Shown piece after piece: positions 55,736 through 64,000 of a stretch of 64,000 nt of DNA (position 1 is the stretch's first letter; every line of letters starts with the position of its first letter). This DNA is from Marchantia polymorpha subsp. ruderalis (Eukaryota; Streptophyta; Marchantiopsida; Marchantiales; Marchantiaceae), in the NCBI GenBank assembly GCA_037833965.1, contig AP031352.1, positions 5,684,501 to 5,748,500 on the forward strand. The letters are read 5' to 3'. Position numbers and translations under genes: made by a program. A model generated the notes under the pieces. It ran no database searches. It was not told where the DNA came from and saw only the letters and a list, made by a program, of their open reading frames with translations.

Positions 55736-55903
55736 GAGTGTAAGTACATGGTGTGACAGGGATGTTGCTAGTCCTTTAATGCACTCACCATACCACTTAC
55801 GACTCGTCGGAAATCACGCCAAGATTGTTGTAAAGTTGCACCAAACACGAAGTCCGCCAAGCTTGTGTCAGAAACCATGACCGGCCGCTGACCCGAAGAT
55901 TCG

Positions 55904-56164
55904 TCAGGATACGTGCACTGAGATATGAGAAGATGCAGTCATGTGCATTTGCCTTTGGTTGTTGTTATGAGCGACCTCTCTCAACCTTCGTCGCAGATCC
56001 ATATAGGAGGACGCTTCGCCACTTTCAATCTCTAGATTTATGATGTTGTCGTCGCTGCCTCTCATGAAGTTATCCCATATGTGTTGCGCCATTTCCCTCG
56101 CTTCGTCCGCAGAGTCGAACAAGTAGCCTGAAACTCCTCCATTTAATGAGAGCAGCACTTCCAT
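55904..56164 (-). CDS. Hypothetical 86-aa frame
   Basis: ATG 56,164 to stop 55,904. The composition looks protein-like (GGVSGYLFDSADEAREMAQ, an acidic stretch NIINLEIESGE, then MDLRRRLREVAHNNNQ). I recognise no family. It could be an exon of a larger gene with 55,300-55,735, but I found no convincing splice join. Confidence 0.3.
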   Translation of the reverse strand: MEVLLSLNGGVSGYLFDSADEAREMAQHIWDNFMRGSDDNIINLEIESGEASSYMDLRRRLREVAHNNNQRQMHMTASSHISVHVS

Positions 56165-56238
56165 TCCTTCTCTCTGGCATGTGGCGATATTTGAAGCAAA
56201 TCTTGCTCACCTTCCGAAAGGAAGATCGCAGTGCACAT

Positions 56239-56311
56239 CCAGGTTTAAGATAGGCCCTATCTTAAACCTGGATCTTCGTAAGTCCCTATCTGATAGGGGC
56301 TTACAAAGATC
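56239..56311. repeat. Twin adjacent palindromes
   Basis: 56,239-56,271 is a 33-nt perfect palindrome (16-bp arms, CCAGGTTTAAGATAGG, 1-nt centre). 56,271-56,311 is a 41-nt palindrome with 20-bp arms (GATCTTCGTAAGTCCCTATC), about 18 of 20 paired, and a 1-nt centre. They share the base at 56,271, and both contain CCCTATC/GATAGGG words. Confidence 0.85.
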
Positions 56312-57511
56312 AGCGAGGTAACTTCTTCAACCTTCTTCTCCAGACAGTCAAGAGCATTCCATTTTCTGACTTCATTTATAAGATTTACTGTTACTCCTTG
56401 TCATTCCGGTCATGCTCGTCCAATATTCATACCTGCGATATACGAATCATATTATGGAGTTACTTCCTTTTCTAGTTGTTGTCAATGGCATGAGGGTCTA
56501 CTTTTCTGAGAAAAGCTAGTGGACCTTCTTATGGAGAGATGGGAGGAGGGGAGTAGGGGAGGTTTGAAAATCTCCGCGCATCACTTCACTGAGCTCTTTC
56601 ATCTAGTGGCAAGAATATGTGGTAATCCAACGCAAAGACTCACGGTAGAATCAACAACTTCGAAGTCGTCGGAATGAATTGCCTGTAAGAAAATGTGTAC
56701 AGTATACATGAGCATCGTTCACGAATATGTTGTGAATGACAGTCGCTTTTAAAACATCTCAGTTTCGAGATTCTATCCGTGCAATATTTTAAAAGTTGGG
56801 GATTCGGAAACAAATGTGTGAAGAGGCAAAAAACAACACATCTCACCCACTGGTAACTGAAGTTGGCGGTAAGCGAGAAACGTCTGTAGCATGCAACTGT
56901 GGCTTCATCGCAACTGAAGTTGCGGTAAAGCCATAGTTTCATGCTAACGACGTCTATTGGCAGCAAGGACAGTTCAACATTCTCTCACCAGCAATTTCGA
57001 CCTCAAGAGGCCAATTATTCTACCGGCTTACTATCTCAAATTTTCCTCCGAGCTAGAGCCATGAGGACCATGTTGCTTTCTATCTAGAAGCTGAATGTAT
57101 GACTAGTCATGAGGCTCATTGGTTTTGAAGCAGGCTTATATGTGATCCATAAGATATTTCAGCTCAGGGACGAAGATCTCTACAAGGATCTTACAATCAA
57201 CATCGTGCATGTTCATAGGAGACTGTACTTCCACACAGCACCAAACGTATCAAAATTGAGATTATTTACTCTTTCCAGACAAACAAATGCAAATTTCTGC
57301 TAATAATGGCAGCAGAAATGGTCTATTTCTGCTGAAAATGGCATCTTGAGAAACATCACTTTCTGCAGAATTAACTTATTCTATCCATTATAAACTTGCT
57401 AGGTAGATAGCGAAATTCGTGAATGAAATCCCTTTAAAACGTATCCGAAAAAAACGAAAACAAATAACTATACTGTACTCTACCAGTTGACTTGGGGGAG
57501 TGCTCTTCTAA
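56312..57511. other. Intergenic, no gene recognised
   Basis: No domain, RNA gene or terminal repeat was seen. Open frames such as 56,640-56,966 (minus) show no family resemblance. Confidence 0.45.
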
Positions 57512-58682
57512 TCACTCTGGGTGCTTGCCACTATGTTTCTCCTTGTTCTCATTGTGGATAGCTTCCACAATTGTAACCACGGGAGCGACGAATGCCTTAT
57601 CAACATTGGGACTGACCAGAACTCCATTAACAGCTGACCGGTAATTATAGAGCTGAGGAAGAAGTGCTTTTTAGCAACCTACAACAAATACGCACACATC
57701 ATATTTCAGAAAATATTCCATGATAAAACTATTCCATCTGTAACCATGAGAGTACAAAATTTCTGTTTCAAGTCGCTGAAGATGCTGAATGCTTAGCCCT
57801 TCAGAGGAAATTAAAAATGTCACTACAACAGTATGTTTACTGGATACAATATTTGCAGTGCGGAAGTACACTCCTCTGCAGCAATTGGGGATTCTCTGAA
57901 AATTATTTCATAGTTGCGACGTACAAAGTCACCCTTCACTTGGAAGGTAGGTTCTGAATCAGCCTCGAGTTGAATCTCGTATGTCAATTCTGCAGCAGTC
58001 TCTCATGTTACTGTCCCAAACAGTGAAAAGTTCTTTCCAACTCTCTCCTTTATACACTTGGTACGTATCGTGAATAGATAATTTCTGGTGAGAAGAGTAA
58101 GATTCCCATATCAAGAAATTTAATCCTTGTGTTTATATGTGTAGGTGATGTATATATTGTAAACAGGTAAACAGTGAATAATAGATCTTCATGATTCCTA
58201 AGATTCCACTCCCAACAATTAATTTAAGTGGGTGAGCAACCTCATGCAAAGTGTACAGAAGATAACATCCAAATAACATTCAGCTGCACTCAGAACAGCC
58301 ATATTCATTCTCGTTGGGAACGGAGCTGATTTGAAATATCTGGCTGTAATCATAAAACTGAACATGAAGGGACAAATTCTTCGAAGATATCCAAGTCAAT
58401 AACATGATATATGCTTTTTATCTCGACTATTACGTCGTCTAGAGGCTATGTTATAGAACTGAACTTTTTATGAATGCTGACAACAGGGCAGTCACCATCA
58501 TCGCGCAAAACGGTTAGTTCTCGTAGGAAGACCTTCTTCTGATCCAGCTTGAAAACGGTGTGACCCTCAGAATCAGTGATGACAAGGTTACCATTGTTGT
58601 ATTCCAACACCTTCTTGGCAACTGTGAGTTTCACCTCCGAGGTTGAGCAGTACTGTGCATCAACAATAACTGGAATTTCCAT
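57512..58682 (-). pseudogene. LURP-one-related (LOR) protein gene with a frameshift
   Basis: LOR proteins share the Tubby-like C-terminal fold; some Arabidopsis members act in pathogen defence. Exon 1 (from ATG 58,682) reads KKVLEYNNGNLVITDSEGHT, VFKLDQKKVF and DCPVVSIHKK, the typical NGN-VTD-G-VFK pattern. Exon 2 (from about 58,120 after CACCAG) gives KLSIHDTYQVYKGESWKELF then EIQLEADSEPTFQVKGDF and EIIFRESPIAAE, ending at CCA|GTAAAC (57,841). Exon 3 (57,653-57,512) gives NGVLVSPNVDKAFVAPVVTI and a TGA. The two halves of exon 2 are in different frames around 58,000, with too little room for an intron. The gene is therefore a recent pseudogene or carries a one-base sequence error. The exon 1 donor phase is also unresolved. 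The length is otherwise near that of the family. Confidence 0.7.
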
Positions 58683-60387
58683 ATTTCAAATCTGCAGGGA
58701 AGATATCCTGTATGTGTAAAATTTCAAGTGCGTTTCAGAAGGAAATTATGTGACATATATCGATAACAAGATACATGTACAATTTGAAGAATTAAATAAT
58801 GCCTTAATCACATGGTGCAAATTTTAGCTAGATATATAGCTTAGATCCAGACGCTTTAACTGTACTTAAATCAAGAAAACGCAACTCAATCATGGTATTA
58901 GAATACAGAGAACTAATAGAAAGACAAAAATCTGTCCACAAGATGAATCCCAAACTCCTGAAAAATCTAGAATTGCTAGAAATTTGACCTTGGAATCTAG
59001 AATTGTTGGAAGAAAAGAGATCTGTTTTGATAACAGGGAGGAGATCGTATTGCAGTTTACTTACAGCATACAGACAGAACAGCAAATATGCAATGGGTGG
59101 TCCGGTAATGTTTTTTTGCTGACTTGCTATAATGGGACTGAGCCAAAAGCTGTGCTGAGAATGATCTAGCAACCAGTTCTATTTGTACTAAGTCAGGGAC
59201 TGATTAACTCTCCAACGTTGAGCTGTCCGATGTTCACTTTACATTCAAATCTTCTATACATAGAGATGGGGAAGTTTAGAACAGGGAACTCCGATGGCTG
59301 AAACCGCTAATTACAAGTGGAATCGTTCAAGTTCTCGCTGTAGATTTTGTCTTGGATTTAAACAAGCGCATACAGGTAGGAGGTTTGTATCATGAATCCT
59401 CAGTGAAATATATCATTCGCGGGTTTTCAAATCCTTGTCATACTTCATATCAAAGACTTTAGTTGCCTGTTCATAATATTGATAATGACAAAACTTAAAA
59501 AAATTCTTGTGTCCTATCTACTCTCAAAGGTACAAGGACTTGTCTCTTCGTCGCTTCTTTTGATCTGCTTCTCTTGTTCTGAAGATAGAAAAATGGACTA
59601 TCTCACAAACATTGATTCGCCCAACAGTGAAATTTGTTGCTGGCGAGAGTATGTATGTATGGAGCAACCAACCGTAAATGCAGCTTTAATCTCTAGTGCG
59701 ACGATTGTTTGGATCATGGTTACATTTTAAAGATGATGTGTGGTTGCAAACAGTGTGATGACACTCTGTTAAACGACGTAGATCTACTCGCTGGGAGTAA
59801 AATTGCAGAACTGATTGCATTCATGAAAGGCTTCATAATGAAAACAAATATACAAGAAATATATAGGCTTCTACCAGAAACAAGAAACATACAGGTCTTA
59901 TACCAGATAATACCAAAAACTTTTCGAAGATAATAAAGTATATGAACTAGTATAATCCTATTTATACTATATATACAAACATATATTCAAACTTCCAATA
60001 CAGGTGACTATTATGGAAGAAGTTTGGCACAATATATCCTTTGTTATAAACTCGAGAGATAGTTTTTAATCGAAATTGGCAAGAGTTGCGAGGTCTAGTT
60101 TTTTTCGTTTTTATTTAAAAATCAACAAAACATAAACATATTCGTGTAGAAGATAGGTATATATGTTAGAAAGAGTAGATTTTGACGAACTATGATAAAA
60201 TTAGTTAGAATTCGCCCACGGCCGAAGATCTTCGGGTCTTTGGCGTAGCCTTTTTGGGACATACTAAGATCTGGGTCTTCGGCAAAGACATCGGGATCAA
60301 TTTGAAATTGCGCAACGGGTTGGACAAAGTTCGCACGCGCCGGAAATTCTATTGGACATTCGAGAAGGCGAGGTTAGGGCTTCAAGG
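58683..60387. other. AT-rich spacer
   Basis: Nothing is supported between the LOR start and the repeat at 60,388. 58,683-~59,250 probably includes the LOR promoter. From about 60,210 GC rises and GAAGATCTTCGG palindromic words appear, as at the edges of LTR-ORF sequences. Confidence 0.4.
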
Positions 60388-60885
60388 GTAAAGGCACTAC
60401 GAGAGGCCTTCGCGCCGACATTGCGATATCAAGCAAGAACGAGCGGAAGTGAGAGAGAGCGGGAATGACCGAGCTTGCTAACAGTGTATACGCAAATCGA
60501 AGATATGGCGCCGATCAAGAAGAGTGAGAAGGTGCGGAAGTTGGTCCCCTTGAAGGTGACATACAAGGAATTGCGACCTTTCAGGCGCAAGCTGAGTGAG
60601 TTCCGTCTCGAATTCCTCCTACGGAATTGGAATTGCGTAAAGGCACTACGAGAGGCCTTCGCGCCGACATTGCGATATCAAGCAAGAACGAGCGGAAGTG
60701 AGAGAGAGCGGGAATGACCGAGCTTGCTAACAGTGTATACGCAAATCGAAGATATGGCGCCGATCAAGAAGAGTGAGAAGGTGCGGAAGTTGGTCCCCTT
60801 GAAGGTGACATACGAGGAATTGCGACCTTTCAGGCGCAAGCTGAGTGAGTTCCGTCTCGAATTCCTCCTACGGAATTGGAATTGC
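60388..60885 (+). repeat. 249-bp in-frame tandem duplication
   Basis: 60,388-60,636 and 60,637-60,885 are direct copies (period 249 = 83 codons). The one difference I saw is A/G at 60,574/60,823 (Lys/Glu). Each copy holds the start ATG (60,505 and 60,754) and the first ~44 codons of the LTR-ORF-like gene. Confidence 0.88.
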
Positions 60886-61203
60886 GTTTCGGTGAGTATA
60901 TGTAAAGAGATCGTAGATAAGAACAAGACCGAAGGCGAAGATCTCCGAGGCAACCCCATGTTATGGACCATCGAGCATTGGACGAAGGTATTGGGGCGGT
61001 GCGCAGGCAGTGACGGAGACCTTATTTTTGAGAAGATTAGTGTAGTACTTACGCGCACTGAAGAATTCTCTTACGGCACTAGCAAAGCTCATGCAAGAGG
61101 AGGATTATTAAAGACAAGTAGAGTCTGCATGCTGGAGCAGATTAAGTACATTGGGATATACGGTGGTGTCATGGTGTGGATACCTATAACGGACACAACA
61201 TGA
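60754..61203 (+). pseudogene. Stand-alone relative of the LTR ORF N-terminal domain (truncated)
   Basis: From ATG 60,754 the frame reads MAPIKKSEKVRKLVPLKVTY, then FRLEFLLRNWN, MLWTIEHWTKVLGRCAGSDG, DLIFEKISVVL and EEFSYG. This matches the first ~110 residues of the LTR ORF (LDFLLWGWN, ICNWAQVLGRCAGEEGDLLF, EEVSYNELF). After about 61,090 the similarity stops, and the frame ends at 61,203 in unrelated AT-rich DNA. An upstream partial copy starts at ATG 60,505 and stops at 60,715-60,717 because of the 249-bp duplication. No LTR termini, TATA-hairpin or target duplication were found around it. It could be a truncated old LTR, a captured or ancestral host gene, or a gene whose later exons I cannot identify. 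Confidence 0.6.
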
Positions 61204-62443
61204 ATATGGATTTACAAAAGAATATGGATTTAAATTTAAATACTTAAAGAATGGTAATTCCACCATCATTTTTGAAAACATGATAATTGTTGAATAATGG
61301 TAAACAATTATCAACAAACGAAATAAGGTATAAAAAAGGAAAAGTTTTGTTGAACACATCGTAAGAAACCAAAAATTGACAACGACTCTAAGTATAATTG
61401 TGTGAATTATCATGAGAGTAATGGGTGAAGATGATAATCATGAAGAATCACGGCTTAAAGCTTAGACTTTCAAATATACGTCATGGTTATCTTTTGTGAC
61501 TTTGGAATCTGAAGTGCTTTCTCAGAGTTAAAAACTTGGAGAAATTATTTTCAAACGTGACCTCAATCTTATGAAGAATGGAATGACACGTGAGAACTGA
61601 TGTCGTCCATTTATCCACATGTTTTCATACATTTAAATGAATGTATGATTGTGTCACTCTCCTTGTTAAATTTTCATATAAAATAGTCGTAAAATACCTT
61701 CTATTTTTTTTTTGTAGTGTCGTTGACATGTAACATTGTGACTCAAGATATAATAGATTGATAGTTCAAAACAAGATCATTGAAAGCTTCAATTCTCTTG
61801 TTATGAAGTTACAAAGATCCATGATTGATTGCAAAAAATCATAAAAAAAATTTAATTAGTCTTCATCACAAGTGTATTACTTTTTTATTCAAAGATTATC
61901 AAACAAGAATATGTGATGTGTGCTTTACTAAAAACAAAAGTTAGCAATACATGAAGATATTTTCTTAATTATCAAAGTTCTCATGCATAAGGTTAAATGT
62001 GATCCATGAAAATTTCAAAAACAAATAATTGATGAAGAGATCATATCAAAAAAGCAACAAAAAAGACTAAAAAAATTCAAGATCGGATAGTGTGCTATAT
62101 TGTAAACGTTTACAAACAATCAACTTTAACCTCAATAGTTTTTGATAAAGCAAATTAATCATTCACATTCTAAAATGACATGTTGCCACCTCCATCTAGG
62201 GACAAGATAGATTCTAGAAAATTTAAGTCAATTTCATATTACCTTGTAATGAAAATTAGTCCAACCTATCAAGATTTATTTTGAGAAAAATAATTTACAT
62301 GATAGTTATCACATGAAACTATAATAATTTCTCAAATAATATAAATAGAGAAGTGAAAAAAAGACTCTCAAACAAATTTGAGAAGAATTTGTTTCATGAA
62401 TAGAAAATTGACTGTTGATCAATGATGAGTCGAAGGATTGATT
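61204..62443. other. AT-rich intergenic DNA
   Basis: No gene recognised. Very AT-rich with homopolymer runs (for example near 61,707-61,716). Confidence 0.5.
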
Positions 62444-62871
62444 GGTCCAATAGATCAAGATAGATTAGCTCATTTGTTTGCACGATATATTCAGATCTCG
62501 AATATTCAATTCATTTGGTGAGATTCAAGATTTTTGGCCATGCTTTCGAAAAACTGCTATCAAGGAGTTTAAGAATAAGTCGTAATTTACATGTGGCGTC
62601 TGCAGTATTAAAATATTAATGATAGAGATCACTTTAATGTCCCTCATTTGACTCTACTAAAGAACTCTTAGTAGGTTCAAGAATTGAGCTATTGAGAGGA
62701 ATGATGATTGTATCAGATATTAAAATTCTGACTCATTCTTAAACTCCTTGCAAGGAGTTCAAGAAAAGCATGGCAAGAAATCCTGCATCTCACTAGATGG
62801 ATTGAACATACTAGATTTGAATATATCTTGAAAACATATGTGCTCACTTTATCTTGATGTCTTGGTGGACC
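62444..62871. repeat. Long imperfect inverted repeat (fold-back)
   Basis: Left arm 62,444-~62,590 and right arm ~62,724-62,871 are reverse complements with scattered mismatches. Paired landmarks include GGTCCA/TGGACC at the outer ends, ATATATTCA, GGCCATGC/GCATGGC, and AAGGAGTTTAAGAATAAGTC against its complement. The loop is about 130 bp. It could be a fold-back MITE, a young MIRNA-type or siRNA hairpin, or an inverted duplication. No TIR-flanking duplication was identified. Confidence 0.75.
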
Positions 62872-64000
62872 TGGAGTCTCTGAATGCTATTTATGACTCT
62901 GGACATTTAAAGATCTCACCGGGTTTGATTGATCACGAGCTGGAGGCTCAAAGCAGGTGAGGACCTGCAAGAAATAGCTTGAAGATGAGTTGCGATCTAA
63001 AATATATGTTCAGCAAAAGTATCTCAGGAGATCGTCCAATGTCCTCCACCGGGAAGACCAGAAAAAACTTCATCGCTTTCACACTAGAAGAACGAAAGCG
63101 AGGACGCATCAAGGTCTACAAGAAAGCACAAGAGCCATATAAACTTTGATAGAAGAGGAAGTAGAGAGGAAGTTCGATCTTGAAGAATCGAGAGACCCGA
63201 GTGAGGTTAATGCCACCCGGCGAAGACGGAGCCTAATACTTAAATCAAGATATTATGTCGGACATTACACTACAGATGAGGCAATGGATAGGAAAGAGAT
63301 AAGCTGCTGACCACAAGAAAACAAGGAAGTGCTGCTTCTTCTCTCGAGCTTGACTTCGCGTACGAAGGTCACAACCTCAACGCAGTGGCACTTTGTATCG
63401 CTCTTTCTTCTTCGCAAGAGAGTTTACAATAAAAGCTATGCAAATGTGGAGGGTGAAATCTTAAGAGGCGTGAAACGACTCTCATGAGTTATAGTTTACC
63501 ACAAAACCTAACTAGTTACTCAATTAAGTTTGCTTGATTCACACTACAGTACTACAAAGCAAGAACTGTGTACATATGAAAGGCCCTGGCCGTCACCACG
63601 AGGCATATGGTGGAGGTGGCTTTAGTTTGCTGTCTTGTAACCAAGATTCAATAATATGCACTACTCACGAAACAATACCTTTATTCCTCGAGTACCAAGA
63701 GATAAAATAATGCTGTCAAGCTCTTCTGTAGGCAGAGCTTTTGAGCAACATGGCGGTCGGCAAACTGCAGTAACGACACGTGTAACAGAACGCTTTGTCG
63801 TATGGAGCATCATGAACATGCTTTGCGGGTGTAGCTGTAGCGCGTCGCGCTTGCATCGTTCGCGGCCTTCCTCTCCTCACTATTTTATTTTTAAACAACT
63901 GCACTGTCCCGAGAATGTCGGACCCATATTATATTTAAAAGGAAATAATTATTGCTTCAGCTCAGATTAAAATCCTGGAACCGCGCAGTAGCGGCCAACT
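62872..64000. other. Intergenic, no gene recognised
   Basis: 63,000-63,420 is purine-rich on the plus strand. The open frame at 63,656-63,970 and its antisense frame show no recognisable domain. I found no tRNA or other RNA gene. Confidence 0.4.

Noticed and set aside
63656..63970. Open frame or tRNA-like sequence near the right end
   Set aside because: The translation lacks any domain, and I could not fold a cloverleaf with a proper B box.

Overview
The window looks like nuclear DNA of a land plant, most likely a bryophyte and plausibly a liverwort such as Marchantia. The evidence is spliced genes with GT-AG introns, plant families (a membrane-anchored armadillo-repeat protein, an isoflavone-reductase-like gene, a LURP-one-related gene), a Ty1/copia LTR with an initiator-Met primer site, and Ty3/gypsy elements of Athila/Tat type. 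The species call is inference. Only one gene looks clearly intact, the two-exon armadillo gene at 25,321-28,221. Most of the rest is transposon sequence and gene relics.

Layout. 1-1,891 is AT-rich with nothing recognised. 1,897-10,137 is an antisense solo LTR of about 5.1 kb (family B), split by a sense, ORF-less 3.1 kb solo LTR (2,895-6,006). Both have perfect 5-bp target duplications. 10,138-18,310 holds two diverged tandem copies of a local segment; the second copy preserves the empty site of the family B insertion. 18,470-21,324 is an isoflavone-reductase-like pseudogene carrying a 756-bp TA-flanked pogo/mariner-type MITE in an exon. 21,325-25,260 has no recognised gene. 25,321-28,221 is the armadillo gene.

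29,461-51,104 is a three-layer nest. A hAT/DUF659-type transposase relic (minus strand) is split by a 4.87-kb solo LTR (plus strand, TSD CTTCT). That LTR is split by a complete 15.5-kb Ty3/gypsy element (34,048-49,557, minus strand, TSD ATGCT). The full element has two nearly identical 4.85-kb LTRs, a tRNA-Asp-type primer site, gag-protease and RT-RNaseH-integrase in one frame separated by a single UAG in a leaky TMV-type context, and a G-rich polypurine tract.

The most unusual feature is an 851-codon ORF inside the U3 part of each LTR. It lies downstream of pol in the genomic transcript, where retroviral accessory genes such as sag or nef lie. Its N-terminal domain (about 215 residues) recurs in every ORF-bearing LTR copy here and in two places with no recognisable LTR (55.3-55.7 kb and 60.5-61.1 kb).

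51,105-64,000 is AT-rich. It holds an orphan copia LTR with primer site (54,960-55,295), the two extra relatives of the LTR ORF (one with a fresh 249-bp in-frame tandem duplication), twin palindromes (56,239-56,311), a LURP-one-related gene with a frameshift (57,512-58,682) and a 430-bp fold-back (62,444-62,871).
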